In this document: piece by piece, positions 45,699-53,284 of the stretch
How the letters are laid out: each line of letters begins with the position of its first letter
How positions within the stretch are numbered: the first letter of the stretch is position 1
NCBI RefSeq assembly: GCF_003003175.1
Contig: NZ_PVTY01000005.1
Coordinates: forward strand, 157,233 to 221,232
Source of the DNA: Nesterenkonia sandarakina
GTDB lineage: Bacteria > Actinomycetota > Actinomycetes > Actinomycetales > Micrococcaceae
Direction of reading: 5' to 3'
DNA: 64,000 nucleotides
The notes under the pieces: generated by a model
Database searches by the model: none
What the model was told of the DNA's origin: nothing
Seen by the model: the letters and a program-made list of their open reading frames with translations, nothing else
Made by a program: the position numbers and the translations under genes

Positions 45699-46567
45699 GC
45701 GCTGAAGTCCGCCCAGATCTCTTCGGCGTTCTCGGTGGTCATGAAGTCCTCGAAGTCGATGACCCCGCCCTGGTACTCCTCGAACCACTGCTCGACCTCT
45801 TCGGACTGGAAGGCGTCCTGCAGCGCCTGGGCCTGTTCGTCGGTGACCCCGTCGGGTCCGACGGCGACCACGCAGGTGAACGGGGTGCGCACCTCTTCGC
45901 GGCCGTCTTCGATGCTCAGCGTGGTCTCCTCGAGATCGAGGTCCGCCTCGGCGATCAGCCGGACGAACGCGAACCCGGCGTCGACGTCGGGGAGCACCTG
46001 CGCCGCGGACTGCTGGTCGGTCTCCACGAACTGGAAGTCTCGGGGATTGTCGGTGATGTCGTTCTGGGTGAGCTCGATCACGGAGACCGACTCGTCGACC
46101 TCGATCAGGCCCTCGTCGGCGAGCAGCCGCAGCGCCCGGCCGTTGTTCGAGGGATCCACCGGCAGGTTGATCTCGGCCCCATCGGGCAGCTTCTCCAGGG
46201 AGTCATACGTCAGCGAGAAGAGCCCCGCCGGGGCGTAGTACACCGAGAACAGCGGCTCGACCTCGGTGTCGTTGGACTGGTTGAAGTTGTTCAGATAGGC
46301 GAGGTGCTGGAAGTAGTTGGCATCGAACTCGCCCTGGTTGACCACCTGGTTGGGCTGGACGATGTCGGTCATATAGGTGATGTCGAGTTCGTAGCCCTGC
46401 TCTGCGAGCAGCTCCGCGGCGATCTCGGCGGGCTCCTGGAAGGGTGCGGACTCGGTGACGACGATGCTGATCGTCTCGTCGTCCTCCACCAGTCCGCAGC
46501 TGGTCAGGCCAAGGGCCGCGGTGGAGAGGACTGCGCCGGTGAGGATCGCGGGGCGTCGAGCGTTCAT
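45695..46567 (-). CDS. metQ: MetQ/NlpA-family substrate-binding lipoprotein, first copy
   Basis: A 290-residue lipoprotein with a Sec signal and lipobox LTSC, homologous to copy 2 along its length (VVTESAPFQEPAEIAA, VNQGEFDANYFQHLAYL, NLPVDPSNNGRALRLL). ATG at 46567 is chosen because it yields a clean signal peptide; an in-frame TTG at 46600 is the alternative. The 149-base gap to metI contains a GC-rich self-complementary site (46631-46648) that could adjust relative expression. Confidence 0.92.
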   Translation of the reverse strand: MNARRPAILTGAVLSTAALGLTSCGLVEDDETISIVVTESAPFQEPAEIAAELLAEQGYELDITYMTDIVQPNQVVNQGEFDANYFQHLAYLNNFNQSNDTEVEPLFSVYYAPAGLFSLTYDSLEKLPDGAEINLPVDPSNNGRALRLLADEGLIEVDESVSVIELTQNDITDNPRDFQFVETDQQSAAQVLPDVDAGFAFVRLIAEADLDLEETTLSIEDGREEVRTPFTCVVAVGPDGVTDEQAQALQDAFQSEEVEQWFEEYQGGVIDFEDFMTTENAEEIWADFSA

Positions 46568-46716
46568 GAGGGTGAGCTGCTTTCTCTTGCTGGGCGACAA
46601 GGCGCCCTGAGGGTGTGCGGAGGTGACCAGGGCGCGACGTCGCGCGCCGGGGCCGGGGTGTGGTGATGGAGCGTGGTGAGCGTGACAGGCGGAGAACCTG
46701 CCTGCGGGGGATCTGG

Positions 46717-47385
46717 TCAGGCGGTGATGCGCCGGTCTGAGGCTCGGGCGACCCGGGTGCCGGTGAACTGCACCAGCGAGACCAGCAGCACCATCAGCAC
46801 GATGGCCGCGATCATGGTGGGGGTCTCATACCGGTAATAGCCGTAGCGGATGGCCAGGTCCCCGATCCCGCCGCCTCCGACCAGCCCTGACATCGCCGAA
46901 TAGGAGATGAAGCTGACCGTCGTGATGGTGATGGACCCGATCAGGCCGGGCTTGGCGTCGACCAGGAGCACATTGCGGATGATCTGCCCGCGGGTCGCTC
47001 CCATGGCCCGGGAGGCCTCGACCGCGCCGGAGCCCAGCTGGGTGATGTTCTGCTCGACGAGACGCGCGAAATACGGGATCGCATTGATCGTGAGCGGGAC
47101 GATCACCGCGGCGGTGCCCACCGAGGTGCCCACCACGAACCGGGTGAACGGGATGATGGCGATGAGCAGGATCAGGAAGGGGAAGGACCGGATCATGTTG
47201 ACCAGTCCGGAGACGATCGCGTGGGAGCGCGGTCGCGGCGCCAGCCCGTCGGGGGCGTGGACGAAGAGCCAGATCCCCAGCGGGGTGCCGAGCAGGACCG
47301 CCACCGGGATGGCGACCGCGATCATCGCGAAGGTCTCCAGCATGGCCTGGTTGATCTCGGGGAGTCGTTCGATGACGAGGTTCAT
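46717..47385 (-). CDS. metI: Methionine ABC transporter permease
   Basis: A 222-residue permease with five membrane helices and the ATPase-coupling loop EASRAMGATRGQIIRNVLL. The GLVGGGGIGDLAIRYGY block is typical of MetI. The start shares one base with the metN stop (TGATG), so the two are translated together. Confidence 0.94.
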   Translation of the reverse strand: MNLVIERLPEINQAMLETFAMIAVAIPVAVLLGTPLGIWLFVHAPDGLAPRPRSHAIVSGLVNMIRSFPFLILLIAIIPFTRFVVGTSVGTAAVIVPLTINAIPYFARLVEQNITQLGSGAVEASRAMGATRGQIIRNVLLVDAKPGLIGSITITTVSFISYSAMSGLVGGGGIGDLAIRYGYYRYETPTMIAAIVLMVLLVSLVQFTGTRVARASDRRITA

Positions 47386-48266
47386 CAGCGCACACCCCCT
47401 GCCGAACCGGCGAGCGCGGTGTGCTGGGACCGGTGCGTGCCACCCGGCTGCGCGGCGTCCGGGTCCTGCGGAGCAGACGTGGACTCGTGGGGCCTCTCCC
47501 CGCTGCGGTCCAGCCGGATCCCGTCGCTGAGCAGGTACTTCCCGATCGAGGTGCGCGGGTTGAAGCCTTCCCGGCGAAGCTCCGAGGCGGGGAACTCCTC
47601 CACCACGCGTCCGTCCTCCATCACCGCGACGTTGTCGGCGAGGGCCTTGATGACTTCCATCTCGTGGGTCACGATCACCACGGTGATGCCGAATTCGCGG
47701 TTCACGTCCGCGAGGTACTGCAGCACCGTGGCCGTGGTGAAGGGATCCAGCGCGGAGGTCGGCTCATCGCAGAGCAGCACCTCGGGCTTGGTGGCCAACG
47801 CCCGGGCGATCGCCACCCGCTGCTTCTGGCCGCCCGAGAGCTGGGCCGGATAGACCGAGGTCTTATCGGTGATGTCCACGATCTCCAGCGCCTCGGCGGC
47901 CCGACGGAGGCGTTCCCGCCGGTCCTTGACCCCGGCGAACTTCAGTGAAAGCTCGACGTTCTGGGCGACGGTGAGGTTGTTGACCAGGTTGAAACCCTGG
48001 AAGATCATGCCGATCTGGTGCCGAGCCTGACGCAGGGCCGCGTCATCCAGACTGGTCAGCTCGGTACCGGCGACGCTCACGGTGCCTGCTGTGGGACGTT
48101 CCAAGAGGTTGATGTTGCGCAGCAGCGTGGACTTGCCGGCGCCGGAGAACCCGATGATGCCCTGGATGCTGCCTCGCGGCACCTCAAGGCTGACATCATC
48201 GACTGCGGTCAGCGGCTCCCTGCCGCGGGCGGCGAAGGTCGTCGAGACATGGGTAAGCGAAATCAT
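47385..48266 (-). CDS. metN: Methionine ABC transporter ATPase without NIL regulatory domain
   Basis: A 293-residue ATPase with GFSGAGKSTLL, LSGGQKQRVAIARAL and VLLCDEPTSALDP. It stops at a disordered tail rich in Pro, Ser and Gln where standard MetN carries the NIL (ACT-like) domain that lets methionine shut the transporter. First gene after S-box riboswitch A; its Shine-Dalgarno GGAG is joined to riboswitch P1. Feedback is thus likely at the RNA level, not the protein level. Confidence 0.94.
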   Translation of the reverse strand: MISLTHVSTTFAARGREPLTAVDDVSLEVPRGSIQGIIGFSGAGKSTLLRNINLLERPTAGTVSVAGTELTSLDDAALRQARHQIGMIFQGFNLVNNLTVAQNVELSLKFAGVKDRRERLRRAAEALEIVDITDKTSVYPAQLSGGQKQRVAIARALATKPEVLLCDEPTSALDPFTTATVLQYLADVNREFGITVVIVTHEMEVIKALADNVAVMEDGRVVEEFPASELRREGFNPRTSIGKYLLSDGIRLDRSGERPHESTSAPQDPDAAQPGGTHRSQHTALAGSAGGVR

Positions 48267-48276
48267 GGGGCATGCT

Positions 48277-48370
48277 CCATCGGTCCTGGCGTTAGCACCC
48301 GGCCGAGGCTGTGAGGCCCTCCGGGTTGCTGCGACGTCTTCGAGCCAGATCTCTCAGTCGCTCTGGATGG
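48277..48370 (-). promoter_or_regulatory. S-box (SAM-I) riboswitch A, metN leader
   Basis: On the minus strand the order is CCATC (P1 5' strand), AGAGCGACTGAGAGATCTGG, GACGTCGCAGCAACCC, GGGTGCTAACGCCAGGA, GATGG (P1 3' strand). These match the S-box core, including the GCAACC and GGTGCTA elements. GATGG is followed at once by AGCATGCCCC and ATG, so the metN Shine-Dalgarno GGAG lies inside the P1 strand end. SAM binding should hide it. Confidence 0.92.
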
Positions 48371-48382
48371 TTGAGTGCCCTC

Positions 48383-48413
48383 ACTCTAAGGGTGAACCTG
48401 GGCGAAAAGTCAA
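48383..48413 (-). promoter_or_regulatory. Promoter of riboswitch A operon
   Basis: On the minus strand TTGACT (48413-48408) and TAGAGT (48388-48383) are separated by 19 bases. The start should fall just before the riboswitch. Promoter C has the same 19-base spacing. Confidence 0.65.
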
Positions 48414-48457
48414 GTCTGGATATGTGTTGCGTTTTGTCTCATTGAGTGAGCCTGACA

Positions 48458-48487
48458 TTGATCGGATTCCCCGGCTGGGCGTAGTCT
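48458..48487 (+). promoter_or_regulatory. Promoter of riboswitch B operon
   Basis: TTGATC (48458-48463) and TAGTCT (48482-48487) are separated by 18 bases. Predicted start is about 48494, four bases before riboswitch P1. Confidence 0.65.
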
Positions 48488-48497
48488 GACTGGCGTA

Positions 48498-48604
48498 CCA
48501 TCCCGAGCGGCCGAGAGATCTGGCTCGTCGACGCCGCAGCAACCCAGGGAGGGGCTCCTCAATCGAGGTGTCTTTTCGCCGGGTGCTACCGCCAGGATCG
48601 ATGG
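48498..48604 (+). promoter_or_regulatory. S-box (SAM-I) riboswitch B, ssuB leader
   Basis: CCATC, CGAGCGGCCGAGAGATCTGG, GACGCCGCAGCAACCC, an extended P3 arm, GGGTGCTACCGCCAGGATC, then GATGG. It is longer than the other three because of the P3 arm (about 48546-48580). GATGGGAG contains the Shine-Dalgarno of the ATPase gene, nine bases before its ATG. Confidence 0.92.
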
Positions 48605-48616
48605 GAGTATCCTCTG

Positions 48617-49504
48617 ATGATTTCGCCTGCCTCCACCCTGAACGGCGCCGCCGCAGCGACCGCTGCGTCCACTGCCGACGCCTCCAACATCTCTGCCGTG
48701 GCTGCCCCAGAGCGGGGCGGCCGAGCGCAGTACACCTCGCTCGACGTCAAGCTCTCCGGCGTCGGCCGGGCCTTCGGCTCCCGCACCGTGCTGCGTGACG
48801 TCAGCCTGCAGATCGCCCCCGGCGAGGTGCTGGCGATCCTGGGCTCCTCCGGCTGCGGCAAGTCCACACTGCTGCGCGCCGTCGGCGGTCTCGACACCGG
48901 CAACACCGGAGAGATACTGATCAACGGCTCCCCGGTGCAGCGCTATGACGAGCGCACGGCGGTCGGATTCCAGGAGCCGCGACTGCTGCCCTGGCGCTCG
49001 ATCCATAAGAACGTCAGCCTGGGCCTGCCGCGCACCCTCTCGAAGTCCGAGGGCCGGGAACGGGTCGACGAGCTCCTGGAGCTGGTCGGGCTGCATGACC
49101 GCGCCTCGCTGCGGCCCCGGGAGATCTCCGGCGGCATGGCACAGCGCGCCTCACTGGCCCGCGCCCTGGCTCGCCGCCCCGGTGTGCTGCTGCTCGATGA
49201 GCCCTTCGGCGCCCTGGATGCACTCACCCGGCTCAAGATGCAGGACCTGCTCCTGGACCTCCACGCGCAGACCGGCACCACGGTGCTGCTGGTCACGCAC
49301 GACGTGGACGAGGCGCTGCAGCTCGCAGACCGCGTGCTGCTTCTGGGTCAGGATCCGGAAGATCCCGACCCGGCCGAGGGCGCCACGATCGCTCGACTGC
49401 TGAGCGTGCCCGGTGAGCGTCCCCGGGATCGCGCCTCGGCCGAGCTGGCCGCACTGCGCGGTGAGCTCTTCTCCGGGCTCGGCGTCGACTCGCACAGCCA
49501 CTGA
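48617..49504 (+). CDS. ssuB: Sulfonate-type ABC transporter ATPase
   Basis: A 295-residue ATPase of the SsuB/TauB group: LGSSGCGKSTLL, EPRLLPW, ISGGMAQRASLARAL and VLLLDEPFGALDALTR. An Ala/Ser-rich N-terminal extension of about 40 residues precedes the domain. First gene of a transporter operon behind S-box riboswitch B. Sulfonate (alkanesulfonate or taurine-like) import is inferred from family and context. Confidence 0.92.
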   Translation: MISPASTLNGAAAATAASTADASNISAVAAPERGGRAQYTSLDVKLSGVGRAFGSRTVLRDVSLQIAPGEVLAILGSSGCGKSTLLRAVGGLDTGNTGEILINGSPVQRYDERTAVGFQEPRLLPWRSIHKNVSLGLPRTLSKSEGRERVDELLELVGLHDRASLRPREISGGMAQRASLARALARRPGVLLLDEPFGALDALTRLKMQDLLLDLHAQTGTTVLLVTHDVDEALQLADRVLLLGQDPEDPDPAEGATIARLLSVPGERPRDRASAELAALRGELFSGLGVDSHSH

Positions 49505-49734
49505 CCCCGCCACCGACCCCACGGGGAGCGCTCCGGGCGAAGCCCTGACCTCCCGCCCACCCGTAGCGCATCGGCCAGCTGTCCGATGCACTCTTCCCGC
49601 ACCACTTCGATCAGATCCCGGTCATCACCGGGCAGCCGATCCGCTCAGATGCATCCACCCGCTTGCCGCTGACATGCATGACTCAGAACATCTCGCAGAC
49701 TGTCCATCGTTGAAGTATTGAAAGGCCCTCCCCC

Positions 49735-50814
49735 ATGCCCAGCACCACCGCTTCCCGCTCCTCACGCACCCGCCGCACCTCCGTCAAGGCGGTCTCCATG
49801 GCTGCCGCCGTGGCGCTGCTCGCCACCGCCTGCGGCGACGGCGGCGGCGAGGATGAGCAGCTCGAGACGCTGAACATCGACTTCGCCACGTACAACCCGC
49901 TGAGCCTGATCATCCTTGAGAACGGCTGGCTGGAGGAGGAGCTCGAGGAGCTCGACGTCGACGTGCAGTGGGTGCAGTCCCAGGGCTCGAACCGCGCGAA
50001 CGAGAACCTGCGCGCAGGAAACATCCACGTGGGCTCCACCGCCGGATCCGCTGCGCTGCTCAACCGCGCCGTGGGTGCCGACACCCACACGATCATGATC
50101 GAGAACCAGCCCGAGTGGTCCGCCCTGGTGACCCAGGAGGGATCCGACATCGAGTCCGTGGAGGACCTCGAAGGAGCCTCGATCGCCGCCACCCTCGCCA
50201 CCGACCCCTACTTCTTCATGGCGCGCGCGCTGCAGGAGGCCGGGCTCAGCGTGGACGACGTCGAGGTCCAGGCGCTGCAGCACGCCGACGGCCGCCAGGC
50301 CCTGGAGAACGGCGACGTCGACGCCTGGGCCGGCCTTGATCCGATCATGGCCGGTGCCGAGGCTGAAGGCGCCGAGCTGCTCTACCGCAACGTGGAGTTC
50401 AACACCTACTCGGTGGTCAACGCCACCGGCGATTTCGTGGAGAACCACCCCGACGTCGCCCAGATCGTGGTCAACGTCTACGAGCAGGCCCGCGAATGGG
50501 CCATCGAGAACCCGGAGGGCACCGCCGAGATCCTCGCCGAGTACGCCGGGATCGAGCCGGAGATCGCCGAGGCGGTCATCACCGAGCGCACCAACTTCGA
50601 GGTGGACCCGGTGCCCGGCGATGACGTCTACGCCGCCATGGAGGCCGCCGGACCGTTCTTCGTGGAGAACGGGGACGTGGACAGCCAGGAGGCGGTGGAT
50701 GAGGCGCTGGATTCACTCTTCTACACCGAGTTCGCCGAGAACCGCGAGGCAACCGACGCCGAGGGCACCGAGAACGCCGCCGACGAGGCAGACATCGAGG
50801 AGGACGACGAGTGA
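49735..50814 (+). CDS. ssuA: SsuA/TauA-like substrate-binding lipoprotein
   Basis: A 359-residue lipoprotein with lipobox LLATAC and an SsuA/NMT1-like domain (NENLRAGNIHVGSTAGSAAL, NGDVDAWAGLDPIMAGAE). The tail is acidic and disordered. AAAGG precedes the ATG. It is separated from ssuB by 230 bases in which no gene was recognised, though one frame there looks coding-like around 49575-49690. The GTGA overlap with ssuC ties the two. Confidence 0.9.
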   Translation: MPSTTASRSSRTRRTSVKAVSMAAAVALLATACGDGGGEDEQLETLNIDFATYNPLSLIILENGWLEEELEELDVDVQWVQSQGSNRANENLRAGNIHVGSTAGSAALLNRAVGADTHTIMIENQPEWSALVTQEGSDIESVEDLEGASIAATLATDPYFFMARALQEAGLSVDDVEVQALQHADGRQALENGDVDAWAGLDPIMAGAEAEGAELLYRNVEFNTYSVVNATGDFVENHPDVAQIVVNVYEQAREWAIENPEGTAEILAEYAGIEPEIAEAVITERTNFEVDPVPGDDVYAAMEAAGPFFVENGDVDSQEAVDEALDSLFYTEFAENREATDAEGTENAADEADIEEDDE

Positions 50815-51647
50815 CAGACACCCTAGATTCCCCCACGGCGGCACAGCCCGCCGATGGGGCCGCGCGCCCGACTGAGCGGCGCACCCGACGCGGGGTTCCC
50901 GGTGGTGGTCTGCTGATCGGCGCCATCGTCCCGGTGCTGCTGCTGGGACTGTGGTGGCTGGTCACCGAGGTCACCGGCACCTTCACCGCGATCCAGCTGC
51001 CTGCCCCACAGGCGGTCCTCACCGCGGGAATCGGACTCTTCGAGTCCGGCGACCTCTTCGAACACGTGGGGATCTCGCTGCAGCGGGTGCTGATCGGATT
51101 CGGGATCGGTGCTGCACTGGGCCTGGCGCTCGGTTCGCTGCTGGGCCTGTCCTCGATCGCGGACAAGCTGCTGAACCCCACGGTGGGAGCCTTCCGGGCC
51201 GTGCCGTCGCTGGCCTGGGTCCCGCTGCTGCTGCTCTGGGTCGGGATCGGTGAGGACTCGAAGGTCATCCTGATCGCGATCGGCGCGTTCTTCCCGGTGT
51301 TCACCGCGATCCACTCCGCGCTGCGGCATGTGGACGCTCAGCTGGTCGAGGCCGGCCGCGCCTTCGGGTTCCACGGAATCCGGCTGCTCGGCACCGTCCA
51401 GCTGCCCGCCGTGGTGCCCAGCGTGTTCTCCGGACTGCGCCTGGGCCTCGCCCAGGCCTGGCTCTTCCTGGTCGCCGCCGAGCTGCTCGCGGCCGCCGAG
51501 GGCCTGGGCTTCCTGCTCACCGAGTCGCAGAACAACGGGCGCACCGACCGGCTGCTGCTGGCCATCGTGCTGCTGGCGCTGCTGGGCAAGCTTACCGACA
51601 CCCTGCTCGGGGTGCTCGAGCGCAAGGCGCTCAAGACCTGGGCCTAG
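50811..51647 (+). CDS. ssuC: Sulfonate-type ABC transporter permease
   Basis: A 278-residue permease with about six helices and the coupling loop EAGRAFGFHGIRLLGTVQLP. PSLAWVPLLLLWVGIGEDSK is typical of SsuC/TauC. Start GTG overlaps ssuA stop. It ends before a strong terminator that separates it from the convergent LLM monooxygenase. Confidence 0.93.
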   Translation: MTDTLDSPTAAQPADGAARPTERRTRRGVPGGGLLIGAIVPVLLLGLWWLVTEVTGTFTAIQLPAPQAVLTAGIGLFESGDLFEHVGISLQRVLIGFGIGAALGLALGSLLGLSSIADKLLNPTVGAFRAVPSLAWVPLLLLWVGIGEDSKVILIAIGAFFPVFTAIHSALRHVDAQLVEAGRAFGFHGIRLLGTVQLPAVVPSVFSGLRLGLAQAWLFLVAAELLAAAEGLGFLLTESQNNGRTDRLLLAIVLLALLGKLTDTLLGVLERKALKTWA

Positions 51648-51673
51648 CCTCTCGCCCAGCCGGCCCTGACCGG

Positions 51674-51726
51674 GGCCTGGCGTGTTCCACCAGCCGCATC
51701 TTCGGCGGGATGGCACACGCCGGGCC
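51674..51726. terminator. Hairpin terminator between ssuC and LLM monooxygenase
   Basis: A 12-bp stem with one G-U pair (51674-51685 with 51715-51726) encloses a smaller GCCG/CGGC hairpin. It lies between convergent genes. Confidence 0.75.
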
Positions 51727-51752
51727 ACGGTCTTCTGCGTCGAGGCGCCGGC

Positions 51753-53156
51753 TCAGCCCTTGCGACGCAGCTGGAACTGCGCGGCGTGGTGCTCCGCGGG
51801 CAGGTGGTCACCGGCGCCGAAGAGCTTGTTGCGCAGCGTGCCGGGTGCGTATTCGGTCTTGTAGCGCCCGCGCTTCTGCAGCTCCGGCACCACGTGCTCG
51901 ACCACATCGATGAAGGTGCCAGGAGTGATGTGATAGGCGAGGTTGAACCCGTCCACGTCGGTCTCCTCCTGCCAGTCGATGAGCTGCTGCGCGGCGGTCG
52001 GACCGTCACCGATGATCACCGGGCCGAAGCCGCCGACGCCGACCCACTCGGCCAGCTGCCGGACGGTCCAGACCTCGTCCTCGCGACCCGAGGCCTTCTG
52101 GAAGGTCTCGACCGTGGACTGGATGGCGTTGGACTTCACGTCTCCGATGGGCTGGTCGAGGTCGAACTGGCTCAGGTCGATGCCCATCCAGCCCGACATC
52201 AGCACCAGTCCGCCCTCGGCGTCGATGTACTGGGTCAGATCGTCGTACTTGGCCTGGGCGGCGTCGTTGTCCGGGCCGGTGACGATGGTCTGCATCGCGA
52301 AGATCCGCACCGAATAGGGATCACGCCCGGCATCGGCCACCGACTGGCGGATCTTGGCCACGGAGGCCTTGGCCAGCTCCTTGGTGGGTGGATTGATGAA
52401 CACGGCCTCGGCATGTTTGCCCGCGAAGGCGCGGCCGCGGGAGGAGGCGCCGGCCTGATAGATCACCGGGGTGCGCTGCGGGGAGGGCTCCACCACGCCG
52501 ATGCCGGGGGTCTTGAAGAACTCGCCGTGGTGCTCGATCCGGTGCACCTTCGACGGGTCGGTGAAGACGCCCGAGGCCTTGTCGGCGAGGACGGCGTCGT
52601 CCTCCCAGGAGCCTTCGAGCAGCTTATAGATGACGTCGAGGTACTCATCGGCGTGGTCGTAGCGGCGATCGTGCTCCATCTGGTCGTCCTGGCCCATGTT
52701 CTGCGCGGCAGAAGGCAGGTAGCCGGTGACCACGTTCCAGCCCACACGTCCGCCGGTGAGGTGATCCAGGGTGCCCAGCCGCCGGGAGAACGGGTAGGGG
52801 TGTTCATAGGCGGTGCCGGCGGTGATGCCGAAGCCGAGGTTCTTGGTGACCGCGGCCATCGCCGAGACCAGCAGGAACGGATCCTGCAGCGGGATCTGCG
52901 CCCCGGAGCGCAGCGCGGCCTCCGGGTTCGAGCCGAAGACGTCATAGGGGCCCAGCACGTCGGCGATGAAGAGGCCGTCGAAGAGCCCGCGCTCAAGGAT
53001 CTGCGCCACCTCGGTCCAGTAGCCGATCGTGTTGTACTCCCGCGCGCGGTCCTGCGGGTGCCGCCACAGCCCCGGGGACTGATGCACCACGCAGTTCATG
53101 TCGAAGGCGTTGAAGAGGATCTCGCGATTGCCGGACTCGGTGGTCGGGAAGGTCAT
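51753..53156 (-). CDS. LLM-class FMN-dependent monooxygenase, second copy
   Basis: A 467-residue paralogue of the enzyme at 42167: FNAFDMNCVVHQSPGLWRHP, NLGFGITAGTAYEHPYPFSR, LDHLTGGRVGWNVVTGYL and VIYQAGASSRGRAFAGKHAE. It belongs to the NtaA/DmoA/SnaA group and needs reduced FMN, most likely from the reductase at 55022. It forms a unit with the DszC-like gene upstream behind riboswitch C. Substrate is probably a sulfone or sulfonate, but differs from copy 1 given the sequence divergence. Confidence 0.92.
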   Translation of the reverse strand: MTFPTTESGNREILFNAFDMNCVVHQSPGLWRHPQDRAREYNTIGYWTEVAQILERGLFDGLFIADVLGPYDVFGSNPEAALRSGAQIPLQDPFLLVSAMAAVTKNLGFGITAGTAYEHPYPFSRRLGTLDHLTGGRVGWNVVTGYLPSAAQNMGQDDQMEHDRRYDHADEYLDVIYKLLEGSWEDDAVLADKASGVFTDPSKVHRIEHHGEFFKTPGIGVVEPSPQRTPVIYQAGASSRGRAFAGKHAEAVFINPPTKELAKASVAKIRQSVADAGRDPYSVRIFAMQTIVTGPDNDAAQAKYDDLTQYIDAEGGLVLMSGWMGIDLSQFDLDQPIGDVKSNAIQSTVETFQKASGREDEVWTVRQLAEWVGVGGFGPVIIGDGPTAAQQLIDWQEETDVDGFNLAYHITPGTFIDVVEHVVPELQKRGRYKTEYAPGTLRNKLFGAGDHLPAEHHAAQFQLRRKG

Positions 53157-53178
53157 GCGTTGGTCTCCTTGGGGTTCG

Positions 53179-53220
53179 GATCAATGACAGGCGATCAATG
53201 ACAGATGATCAGTGACAGAT
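53179..53220. repeat. Three 14-bp tandem repeats
   Basis: GATCAATGACAGGC, GATCAATGACAGAT and GATCAGTGACAGAT lie head to tail in the 128-base gap between the DszC-like and LLM genes of unit C. The array sits 22 bases upstream of the LLM start codon. Possible roles are slippage-based spacing change or a protein-binding site; neither is shown. Confidence 0.6.
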
Positions 53221-53284
53221 ATCGGCGCTCAGGCCCGGACCGGGCCCTGTCGCGCGGGCCGGGGGTGCGGGCCGCAGGTGCGAC

